A stretch of DNA of 64,000 nt from Microcoleus vaginatus HSN003. Lineage in GTDB: Bacteria; Cyanobacteriota; Cyanobacteriia; Cyanobacteriales; Microcoleaceae. Below are positions 34,458-41,980 of the stretch, in pieces. The stretch spans positions 5,518,001 to 5,582,000 of the forward strand of contig NZ_CP031705.1 of the NCBI RefSeq assembly GCF_022701255.1. Direction: 5' to 3'. Positions within the stretch are counted from its first letter, which is position 1, and each line of letters opens with the position of its first letter. Position numbers and translations under genes: made by a program. Under the pieces are notes generated by a model. The model was not told the origin of the DNA, ran no database searches, and saw nothing but the letters and a program-made list of their open reading frames with translations.

Positions 34458-34568
34458 CTACTTTGTGGTGAACACGCGCCATGCAATGAAAGCAGTAAAA
34501 CCTAGATAACCAAACACGGTGATCCAATCTAGCCAATTATCGGATGTTATCAAAAAAATATCGTTCAT
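34458..34568 (-). CDS. tiny putative single-pass membrane protein (36 aa)
   Basis: A 36-residue frame reads MNDIFLITSDNWLDW followed by a hydrophobic stretch (ITVFGYLGFTAFIAWRVF) and ends TTK. It is composed like a genuine small membrane protein: a short polar N-terminus, one helix and a basic C-terminus. No ribosome-binding site is obvious and I do not recognise a family. It lies just upstream of nothing on its strand, being downstream of the TIR-AAA gene's direction of transcription by about 50 bases. It may be a chance frame. Confidence 0.35.
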   Translation of the reverse strand: MNDIFLITSDNWLDWITVFGYLGFTAFIAWRVFTTK

Positions 34569-34615
34569 GGGTATCATTCACCTGATTATTACTTGCCGCA
34601 CTTACGCACAAAATT

Positions 34616-36478
34616 TTACACGATCGCGCTTAAGTGCGATCGAAAATATTGCCGGTACAGTTCGCACCTCGGCACGCACTCGTTCCCCTGCAATCTCACC
34701 AACCCCAAACTGTCTAATTTAAACGCCTGCATCGCCTTTAACTGCACCGGAGAGTCCGCAGCCACAATCTCTCTCATCCCCTGCGCCAACTCTGGATATT
34801 CTTCTAAATTCCACAGTTGGCGACGCAAATGGTCGCTGTAAATTCCCGCATCTGCGATCGCAGTTTCTTTTAATTCATCGAGTGTCAAATCCGAGCGCGA
34901 AATGTGATATAATGCAACTCGCACTAAATACGGATGTCCGCCGACAATTGCCATTAATTCTTCAACTTCTGCATCCGACCAATTCAAGTTGTGGCGCGCT
35001 GATAAATCTTGTATTTGCTGAGAGTTGAATTCGGGCAAATCTACGGGCAGCCCGACGTTGAAAGGCGATTGATTGATGTTCATCGGGATGTAAACTTCGG
35101 TGGAGTGAACTACAATTAATCGCAGTTTTTTCCAGATGTCGCGCCGCTTCGATTCTTCGTGCCACGCCCGCAGCAGTCCTAAAAAGTCTTCGGCAATGTC
35201 GGGATATTGGAAAACGCGATCGATCTCGTCTAATCCTAAAATTAAAGGACTGTCGATTTGTGGTAAAATGTATTTTTCAAAGTAATCTTTGCAGTTGACT
35301 TTGCTGCCGAATATCTCGTCCCAATAATCATCTAATTGATTGGGTAAGTGCAGTTCGCGGCCGACGTAAGCGCAAAACCACTTTAAGAATTTATCTAAGT
35401 TGGCGAATACGGCTTTATCTACTAACTGAAAAGTTAGTGGCACTGTGCAATAGCCTTGACGGGCTCCGTGATGCAAAATCCTTGCCATCAAGGAAGTTTT
35501 GCCCATTTGTCTCGGTGCTTTGATTCTAATTAACGCGCTGGGCTGCACAATAGTTTGATAGCAGCGTTCTTCGATGGGCTGGCGTTCTACATAAAATTGA
35601 GAAGCGACATCGACTTGTCCTCCCGGTAATTCCGGTTCGGCGGCGGGTAGAGGTATTTCGTCGTTGCTAATTTCTAATAGCTGTTTTTGTGTTAAATCTT
35701 CCGTTTCTTCTATGACTGGTGCGGGAGTTTCTGCTAACAAGTTCAGCACTTCTTCGATAATAATTGGAGTGTCGGCGGTGGTTTTCCATTCCCTCTGTTT
35801 GATGCGGTACAGATAGCCCCGCAAGTCGTGATTTAGAGGCGCGTTCAGGGGAAAACCTACGCGGATGGGGAGAATTATTGGTTTTCTGTCAGGGCGGGAG
35901 TCTTGCAGTTCTTTTGCCTGCTGAACTTGATATGTTAGCAGTTCGCTTTGATTTCCCGTTGGCGGCAACAGTAGCAGCAAATAATCGCATTCTTGAAGGA
36001 AGAAATTAATGCGATCGAACCAATTATCTCCCAATCTAATGTTATTTTCTGCTGTGAAAACTGTATGACCGATCGCGCTTAAGGCCGTTTCCAACTGTTT
36101 TCCTAACTCGCGATCTGGTTCGGCGCTGCGATAACTGACAAATACTTTAACAATTCTGCTGCTGGCTGTTTCCCCCGCCGCCAAATTGTCCAGCTCGTCT
36201 AAATTCTCCGGTTCCTCAAGTTTAGCCGATCGATGGTCGCTAGCAGCCAGAGTCATTTCAAAAGCCGCGAACAACTGTCGAATTTTACTCAAATCCGCAC
36301 CTTCTCTACCCTGCTTAATTTTGCTGACTGTATCCGCACCGACGCCAGACTCAGCCTCGATTTCAGTCAGAGTACCTCTAATGTTATTTCGGTCAGACCA
36401 TTCTTGGAGCGCCTCGTTAAGTTTCTTTAAGCCAGAGGCAGTGAGAATGCGACCGCGATCGCGTTTTGACTTGAGCAC
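34616..36478 (-). CDS. HTH-TIR-AAA (AAA_35) protein
   Basis: A 620-residue protein. An N-terminal helix-turn-helix-like segment (about 12-78, TLTEIEAESGVGADTVSKI) precedes a TIR domain (about 108-250, VKVFVSYRSAEPDRELGKQL, then CDYLLLLLPP). An AAA_35-type NTPase (about 295-560) follows with Walker A APRQMGKTSL (321-330) and Walker B LILGLDEIDRVF (412-423). The position of the usual NADase Glu in TIR domains appears to be Gln184. GTG start. It is STAND-like in layout, so it is a candidate signalling or defence protein. A second AAA_35 gene lies 2 kb away. Confidence 0.85.
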   Translation of the reverse strand: MLKSKRDRGRILTASGLKKLNEALQEWSDRNNIRGTLTEIEAESGVGADTVSKIKQGREGADLSKIRQLFAAFEMTLAASDHRSAKLEEPENLDELDNLAAGETASSRIVKVFVSYRSAEPDRELGKQLETALSAIGHTVFTAENNIRLGDNWFDRINFFLQECDYLLLLLPPTGNQSELLTYQVQQAKELQDSRPDRKPIILPIRVGFPLNAPLNHDLRGYLYRIKQREWKTTADTPIIIEEVLNLLAETPAPVIEETEDLTQKQLLEISNDEIPLPAAEPELPGGQVDVASQFYVERQPIEERCYQTIVQPSALIRIKAPRQMGKTSLMARILHHGARQGYCTVPLTFQLVDKAVFANLDKFLKWFCAYVGRELHLPNQLDDYWDEIFGSKVNCKDYFEKYILPQIDSPLILGLDEIDRVFQYPDIAEDFLGLLRAWHEESKRRDIWKKLRLIVVHSTEVYIPMNINQSPFNVGLPVDLPEFNSQQIQDLSARHNLNWSDAEVEELMAIVGGHPYLVRVALYHISRSDLTLDELKETAIADAGIYSDHLRRQLWNLEEYPELAQGMREIVAADSPVQLKAMQAFKLDSLGLVRLQGNECVPRCELYRQYFRSHLSAIV

Positions 36479-36754
36479 TTCGCTTGCAGTGAAAGGGGAA
36501 CGAATCTAGAAATTTTAACCCCTTAAGTTCCTATTTTGGGCGATCTTAAGGAAGATAATCAGCCAGCCGGAATTTAAGGAATTTTACTTGGGGAGGTTTT
36601 TTGGGCGCTCGACTCCTCAAACTCTGTCCTGATAACGGCTTCAACAGTTGAATATATTTTAGGATAAAAAGTTTTTCTTAACTCCCCAATCTCCGCCGCT
36701 AATCACCACTTAACTTTTTAGAGTAGATACACCAAGCAAAAAAGGAGCAGCCAA

Positions 36755-36928
36755 ATGAGCAAAATGTTACACAGACTGGCAATGGCCGCTTTGGGAACCG
36801 CCGCCATTTTCACAATTAATACACTTAATAATTTAACAGAAGCATCAGCCGCTGGTAAATTTGACCAACCAGAAATTTATCAAAACACAATTTTTCCACT
36901 TGGCGTACCGGGTCAGTTGCATAAATAG
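36755..36928 (+). CDS. small secreted peptide (57 aa)
   Basis: A 57-residue frame starting at ATG 36755, with a good Shine-Dalgarno sequence (AAGGAG) 8 bases upstream. It reads MSKMLHRLAMAALGTAAIFTINTLNNLTEASAAGKF..., a signal peptide ending in ASA, followed by a mature peptide of about 25 residues (DQPEIYQNTIFPLGVPGQLHK). The strong ribosome-binding site and clear signal peptide argue that it is real. I recognise no family. It is followed at 45 bases by another gene on the same strand, probably in one transcript. Confidence 0.65.
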   Translation: MSKMLHRLAMAALGTAAIFTINTLNNLTEASAAGKFDQPEIYQNTIFPLGVPGQLHK

Positions 36929-36972
36929 CGCAATTCATTGATTGATTGATTTAATTGAATTAAGGAGAAATT

Positions 36973-37305
36973 ATGAAGTCTACACTGTGTTCGCCACAAC
37001 CTATAGCTACCAAATCTGACTCGGTTGATGCTGAGGCTATCGATGCCTGCACTGCACTTGCATGGATGGAATTGGTAGCATTAGATGCCAGCGCCCTCAC
37101 GGGGGATGATTGGCTGGCTTTGTGCGATGATATAGATAGCGGGGAAATCTACCGCTGCTGGTTTTTGTGGCGCGATCGCGAAGTTAGCGGTAATTGGGAA
37201 GCTTACGATCCTTTGAGCGATCGCCGATTTGTTGCTAAAGGAAAAGTCTTTCTCAAAGCCGCGATTGACTCGCTCGAAGATGCTAGAAATCGGGAAGTCG
37301 CCTAA
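36973..37305 (+). CDS. hypothetical protein (110 aa)
   Basis: A 110-residue acidic soluble protein, with AAGGAG placed 7 bases before the ATG. It has a Trp-rich core (LAWMELVALDAS, DDWLALCDDIDSGEIYRCWFLWRDREVSGNWEAYDPL). I do not recognise a family. Its pairing with the secreted peptide upstream and the strong ribosome-binding sites of both suggest a small operon. No function can be assigned. Confidence 0.65.
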   Translation: MKSTLCSPQPIATKSDSVDAEAIDACTALAWMELVALDASALTGDDWLALCDDIDSGEIYRCWFLWRDREVSGNWEAYDPLSDRRFVAKGKVFLKAAIDSLEDARNREVA

Positions 37306-37596
37306 CTTGAATTCATCTCAGGTGAATAAAATTTGTGCCTACAAAACAAGAATTCTGCCAACAGAATTCACGACTGTACAAACTTTCGTCCGCCTGCGCG
37401 AGACTGGAAGAAAAAGGGGTAATAGAACCGGATCTAATATCAGTCCCGGAAACGGAATACTCTCAAAGCAAATAAAAAACTTACGGCTGCGGGCAAGAGT
37501 TGACTGTATGATGCTATGTGCTTCGTCTCGAAAGCGGTTGATAAGGTTTTTTCAGCCGCTTTCTCGTTGCAGCCGTTAAACTCTTTCTCTTCAAAC

Positions 37597-38928
37597 ATGA
37601 CTCTAAAACTGCGATGGCTGTTGCCGGCCGCCCTTAGTCTTTTCTCGATCGCCCTGCCCGCAAAAGCTGATACACTAACATCTTGGCACTTCGATCCCAG
37701 GGGAAATCAGCTCAATTTAACCACAGATTCACGAGTTCAGCCGCAAGTTAAACTAATTGCAAATCCCACCCGCTTAGTAATAGATTTGCCGGGAATAGTC
37801 TTGGAATATCCCGAAACTCCTCAAAGCTACAACTCAGCTATTCAACAAATTAGAGTCGGACAGTTTGACACCGAAACAACCAGGTTAGTCATACAATTAA
37901 CTTCCGGTTATAAGTTAGACCCGCAAAAAGTCCGAGTCATTAGAGAATCTGCCACGCGCTGGTCATTTCAGTTGCCAAATCCCGAGCAAATAGCCGGCAA
38001 CGAGTCTTTTCCACCCACAGCTATTACCCGCATAGAACAAGCAGCAGGTCAAGTTACGCCCACTGTTTCGCCGGGAAATCCGAGAAACTATTCCCATGAT
38101 TTGGGGATGTCAACAGGCTCGGAAATGACAGCCATCAAGCCTCAAATCGAAAGTGCGATCGAACAGTATAGATCCCTGAGCGCCGGAATGTTTTTTCTGG
38201 ATTTAGATACAGGCAACTATTTGGATATCAAGGGCGATCGAGTATTTCCGGCCGCGAGTACCATTAAATTACCAATTCTGATTGCTTTTTATCAAGATGT
38301 AGACGCGGGCAAAGTTAGCCTAGACGAAACATTAGTTATGAAGTCTGACTTAGTAGCCAGCGGTTCTGGCACTATGCAAGACAGACCAAATGGTACTCGG
38401 TTTAGCATCAGAGAAACCGTAGATAAAATGATTACCATCAGCGACAATACAGCCACCAACATGATTATTGAACGTTTGGGGGGAATTGCTAAACTCAACG
38501 AGCGTTTTCGCAGTTGGGGATTAACTGATACGAGAATTCGCAATTGGCTCGGCGATTTTCAAGGAACAAATACCACAAGTTCTGTGGATATGGTAAAGTT
38601 GCTGGCGATGCTGTCTGGCGATAAATTAGTGTCTGAATCGAGTCGGGAACAAGCTTTAGAATTACTGCGGCACACCACAACTAGAACGCTTTTGCCTTCC
38701 GGTTTGGGGCCGGGAGCCGTGATTGCTGACAAAACCGGAGATATCGGCTTTGTGGTTGGCGATGCAGGAATTATTGATATGCCCAACGGTAAGCGTTATT
38801 TAGCCGCAATTTTTGTTAAACGTCCTTACAATGATCCGATTGTGAGAGATTTTGTCCGTCGGATTTCGCGGATTGTTTACAATTATTTAGACCAACCTGC
38901 GGCGAAAGTACCGGATAATTTGCGTTGA
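37597..38928 (+). CDS. AMIN-domain / class A beta-lactamase-fold serine hydrolase
   Basis: A 443-residue exported protein. The signal peptide ends at ALPAKA (about residue 24). An AMIN domain (about 25-135), a peptidoglycan/envelope-targeting module, is followed by a class A beta-lactamase-fold domain (about 185-435). It has S221-TIK (SxxK), S282-DN (SDN) and K379-TG (KTG). The omega-loop region reads RIRNWLGDFQGTNTTSSVDM, with no obvious Glu166 equivalent, so efficient deacylation of beta-lactams is doubtful and a cell-wall peptidase-like role is possible. The start is ATG 37597, which gives a clean signal peptide; upstream residues do not. Confidence 0.87.
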   Translation: MTLKLRWLLPAALSLFSIALPAKADTLTSWHFDPRGNQLNLTTDSRVQPQVKLIANPTRLVIDLPGIVLEYPETPQSYNSAIQQIRVGQFDTETTRLVIQLTSGYKLDPQKVRVIRESATRWSFQLPNPEQIAGNESFPPTAITRIEQAAGQVTPTVSPGNPRNYSHDLGMSTGSEMTAIKPQIESAIEQYRSLSAGMFFLDLDTGNYLDIKGDRVFPAASTIKLPILIAFYQDVDAGKVSLDETLVMKSDLVASGSGTMQDRPNGTRFSIRETVDKMITISDNTATNMIIERLGGIAKLNERFRSWGLTDTRIRNWLGDFQGTNTTSSVDMVKLLAMLSGDKLVSESSREQALELLRHTTTRTLLPSGLGPGAVIADKTGDIGFVVGDAGIIDMPNGKRYLAAIFVKRPYNDPIVRDFVRRISRIVYNYLDQPAAKVPDNLR

Positions 38929-39019
38929 TCAGACCATTCCGTTATTAAAATCGCTACTAAACAAACAAAGTCCGCCTTCGCGGACTTGAAGATAAGATTT
39001 TTAATTACTAATCACTATT

Positions 39020-39143
39020 AGACCTCTTGCAAAAATAATTAGGACGGGCTCTCCGGCCCATCCCACAAGAGTTATTTTTTCTTGTGGGATGGGCCGGAGA
39101 GCCCGTCCCATCAATTGAGGAAAAGGATTTTTGCAAGAGGTCT
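39020..39143. mobile_element. 124-bp near-perfect palindromic MITE
   Basis: The outer ends are AGACCTCTTGCAAAAAT (39020-39036) and its perfect inverse at the right. Inside is a 28-bp perfect inverted repeat (GGACGGGCTCTCCGGCCCAT and onward) around an AT loop. The whole unit could fold into one long hairpin. The TAGACCTC/GAGGTCTA ends recur at 61589-61739. Its last two bases lie in the stop codon of the DUF4342-like gene. A fragment of the CCGCCTTCGCGGACT repeat lies just upstream (about 38945-38990). Confidence 0.85.
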
Positions 39144-39513
39144 ATTCTTTGCGCTCGATGGCTACAGTCAAATGAGCCACAACTGCTCCCACTGTAGCAA
39201 GTACAGCAGCAATTGGAAAGACTACTGAGCCTGCAACGCCGCCCACCAATCCAGCCATCAGCGGAATGTCTGCCAAAGTCCGCCCTTGCGAGTTTTTGAT
39301 GACGAGGCGGCGGAGTTTTCCTTGCTGAATTAGTTCTTTGACTTTACCAATTAGGCTGTCGCCGCTAATCTTAAATTCTTCCACTCTGACTTTTTCCTCT
39401 GTTGCAAATTCTGAGGCGTATAAAGGAGTTTCAACTGTTGGGTTGGCTGAATTTCCAGTCGCTGCTGTTTCGTCTTGTAGAATTGTTACTTGTTGTTCTT
39501 TTTGTAAGTTCAT
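39142..39513 (-). CDS. DUF4342-like protein
   Basis: A 123-residue protein. The N-terminal 45 residues are polar and disordered-looking; then EEFKISGDSLIGKVKELIQQGKLRRLVIKNSQGRTLADIPL and a hydrophobic Gly/Ala-rich helix (about 86-115) follow, the pattern I associate with DUF4342. It is probably membrane-associated. Function is unknown. The TAG stop is formed partly by the end of the palindromic MITE at 39020-39143, so the original C-terminus may have been slightly different. Confidence 0.75.
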   Translation of the reverse strand: MNLQKEQQVTILQDETAATGNSANPTVETPLYASEFATEEKVRVEEFKISGDSLIGKVKELIQQGKLRRLVIKNSQGRTLADIPLMAGLVGGVAGSVVFPIAAVLATVGAVVAHLTVAIERKE

Positions 39514-40335
39514 TTTGTGTAAGGGCGGGTGAAAACCAGCCGTTTAATTTCTATACTCTTATCTTCGGCGATCGCGCTTGGGAATGACAGGCAAGGAAAC
39601 CCTACAATCTGCATTCGTACTTTCCACCCCTGCCTTTTTACTCAAAACTTTATTTTTGTGGCGTTAAATTAGGGCGGGTTTATCTATTCCTAAAGATAGA
39701 GAAGATATTTTTGAAACAACCCGTCTCTAGATACAAGTAAGGTGTGTACTGCTAGCCAGGGTCTTGGTGGCTGCTGTGTTGAATTTTTAAGTTGGACACC
39801 TAGTTAACTAAAGTCAGGGAAAATTATTAAAATTAAAACTTTATATTTCTAGAATGACTTCAAAAGTGATTGCTATCTAGGCACAATCGACCTATGTCTT
39901 GCAATGCGAGTTCCCAAAAGCATCCCAGAGATAGCGATCGCATTGGCGGAGCACAATAAACTCAGAAGCGCAAACCAAGTACATCAACTAACATCTGAAT
40001 CCAGATATTAAATTTGCAGATTTACCTCCATTGCTGGATACGAGTCAATTTCATTTCAGCCATCTATTTAAGCAGTCGCCACATCCCCCTACAAATACCC
40101 GATCGCCCAACGGGTAAAACGGGCAAAGCAATTGTTGAAACTTTCGAGATCGATCGATTATCGACATTGCCTTCGAGTGTGGGTTCAACAGCCACAGTTA
40201 TTCGCAGCACACAGTTTCGGCAATTTACGGGCATGACACTGACACCCGGAGCGATCGGGGAGTCAGACCGAGTTTGGTTTTACAGGTTTAAAGCTTTACA
40301 CTTCGTGCTCAAGCGGGTTGTCACACAGCAGAAAA
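39514..40335. other. gene-free region with a decayed copy of the antitoxin-gene flank
   Basis: No intact gene is visible. The part at 39856-39884 (CAAAAGTGATTGCTATCTAG) matches the end of the antitoxin-like gene at 41594-41800. The part at 40160-40235 (TATCGACATTGCC, GTGTGGGTTCAACAGCCACA, TTTCGGCAATTTACGGGCAT) is repeated at 41826-41905. The region is therefore a degenerate duplicate of 41740-41940, on the other side of the deacetylase-like gene. An inverted GGGCGGGTTT/AACCCGTC pair lies at 39671-39728. Confidence 0.7.
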
Positions 40336-41352
40336 CTAAACATAGGTTGCTAAAGTTCTGACGTGAGCAGTAGCGGCTGCAACTGTAACTGGTAATCTGT
40401 AGCCACCTCCGTGAGTAGAGAGAACTGGACATCCACATCTCTTAGCAAAATCTAATACTATTTCCGTCAGTTTACAGAAATCAGCATTTGTCCAATCTGT
40501 GATTCCCTTTCCACAATCATCTCTGTGTGAATCGTAACCCGAAAAAATAGCAACTAAGTCAGGTTGCCAGGGAAGGTTTTCTAGAGCTTCCTCAAAAGTG
40601 CTAATACTCTGATGCCCGCAGTAGAATCTGCCAGTTATACCCTCTGACTCCAAAACTTTAACAGGAAAAGATTCACTAACGATCGGAATGTTACAGTGTC
40701 CCACAGCTTCAGCAACAGTTGTTGTTCCAACCTTCAAGTCTGATGCTTTAGCCATGTAGAGATCGACGCCACTATGAATGCTAATACAATAGATGCTGGG
40801 ATCGTTAATAAAGATTGACTGAGTTCCATCGCCATGATGAATATCCCAGTCAACAATCAATACTTTTTCAAATCCTTGAACTTGAGCATATCGAGCAGCA
40901 GCAGCAAGAGGATTTAAGAGACAGTAACCGTGTCCCCAATTAATATGAGCGTGATGCCCAACCATACTGAAGCAGTAAGCGCGTTCTAGGTTTCCCTGTT
41001 TCATTTGGTCGATCGCTTCCATCATTCCTCCCAAACCGTAGAGATAACCGGGCAGACAAGACTCCAAGCCTTGACATTCAATACTCAATTGTGGTAAGGA
41101 TATGCTGATTTCATCCAGAGGTCGATCGAGGGCTTGCAATATAATCTTTTGAAGATATTCGCGACTGTGAACCCTAAGATAATCACTTATCCTAGCCTTT
41201 CTTAAGGGTAATGCAGGATAGTTTTTCAGAAATGTTTTAAGAGTCTGTCTAACTTGGTTGTAGTAAGTAAAAGAATAGCCTGTAAAAGAAATTTCTTGAA
41301 TGAGTTTGGAAGTACAAAATGTTTGTGGGTGCAGATAGGTGGCAAATCGCAT
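40336..41352 (-). CDS. histone deacetylase superfamily protein (AcuC/HDAC-like)
   Basis: A 338-residue arginase/deacetylase-fold enzyme. Catalytic and zinc-binding elements are the His133-His134 pair (MVGHHAH), Asp170 and His172 (VDWDIHHGDGTQ), Asp274 (SGYDSHRDD) and Tyr318 (STHGGGY). All key residues of an active metal-dependent deacetylase are present. Bacterial members act on acetylated small molecules (acetoin utilisation proteins, polyamines) or proteins; the substrate here is unknown. It sits alone between two copies of a degenerate duplicated segment, which hints at acquisition or rearrangement. Confidence 0.9.
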   Translation of the reverse strand: MRFATYLHPQTFCTSKLIQEISFTGYSFTYYNQVRQTLKTFLKNYPALPLRKARISDYLRVHSREYLQKIILQALDRPLDEISISLPQLSIECQGLESCLPGYLYGLGGMMEAIDQMKQGNLERAYCFSMVGHHAHINWGHGYCLLNPLAAAARYAQVQGFEKVLIVDWDIHHGDGTQSIFINDPSIYCISIHSGVDLYMAKASDLKVGTTTVAEAVGHCNIPIVSESFPVKVLESEGITGRFYCGHQSISTFEEALENLPWQPDLVAIFSGYDSHRDDCGKGITDWTNADFCKLTEIVLDFAKRCGCPVLSTHGGGYRLPVTVAAATAHVRTLATYV

Positions 41353-41593
41353 GGATTTATTTCATCGGTAACGAGCAAATACACTGCTTCACAGGAATTC
41401 AAGCATCATATCAAATCCGGGTTAGCTACCCCCTCGCTCGTGGGGAGAACAAAACTCACTTCTTGCGATCGCCAGAGAATCTGCCAGATTGCTATTTTTC
41501 CCTCAGCAGGATTGTCATATTCCCGCAGATGGGTAGCAAGCCCAGACTTCCGGGTCATAAAATATGCAAAAAAATCATAATTTTAGTTAATTA

Positions 41594-41800
41594 GTGAAAA
41601 CCTTGACGCAGATTCAAGCAGCAAAATGCCGGGAAATCGAGCGATCTAAAATAACTGATTTGCTGCGTGGCAAACTATCTGAGTTTTCAATAGATCGCCT
41701 GTTCCGGTTCTTAAACGCGCTTGGTAGTGATGTGGAGATTCGGATGATTGCAAAACCTGAATCTGATTCAGACGGTAAGACAAGAGTGATTGCTATTTAG
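41594..41800 (+). pseudogene. HigA/HTH_37-type antitoxin, N-terminally truncated
   Basis: A 68-residue frame with the C-terminal two-thirds of a short XRE-like antitoxin: TQIQAA...SKITDLLRGKLSEFSIDRLFRFLNALGSDVEIRMI. Typical members are about 95-105 residues with an upstream LxxxI...GLTQ half. Here it starts with GTG-AAA-ACC-TTG and the helix-turn-helix contains AKCREIERS in place of the usual AEILGI(S/D)QP. No RelE/HigB-type toxin gene is found on either side. It is most likely a decaying toxin-antitoxin remnant. Confidence 0.7.
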
Positions 41801-41935
41801 GCACAATCCAGCTCTGACAAATCGATTATAGACATTGCCGTATTGGTGTGGGTTCAACAGCCACAGCCATTCGCCGCACAGAGTTTCGGCAATTTACGGG
41901 CATGACACCGAGAGCCGGATCGAATTGAGCGATCG
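41801..41935. repeat. second copy of the segment duplicated at 39884-40270
   Basis: This carries TAGGCACAATC, a TAGACATTGCC segment, TGTGGGTTCAACAGCCACAG, ATTCGCCGCACAGAGTTTCG and AATTTACGGGCATGACACC, all matching 39880-40250 in the same order and orientation with scattered differences and a shorter spacing. Confidence 0.75.
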
Positions 41936-41980
41936 AGGTTTTGTACACTACACAGTTTGTTATGCCGCTTTTCAGTAGTC

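Noticed and set aside
33802-36478. Calling the macro and TIR genes a Thoeris system
   Set aside because: The genes are convergent, the TIR is in an AAA fusion with an altered catalytic position, and there is no ThsA-like SLOG/SIR2 protein.
40014-40361. 115-residue plus-strand frame next to the deacetylase gene
   Set aside because: It lies in the decayed duplicate segment and overlaps the end of the deacetylase-like gene; the same sequence near 41826 is not open in a comparable frame.
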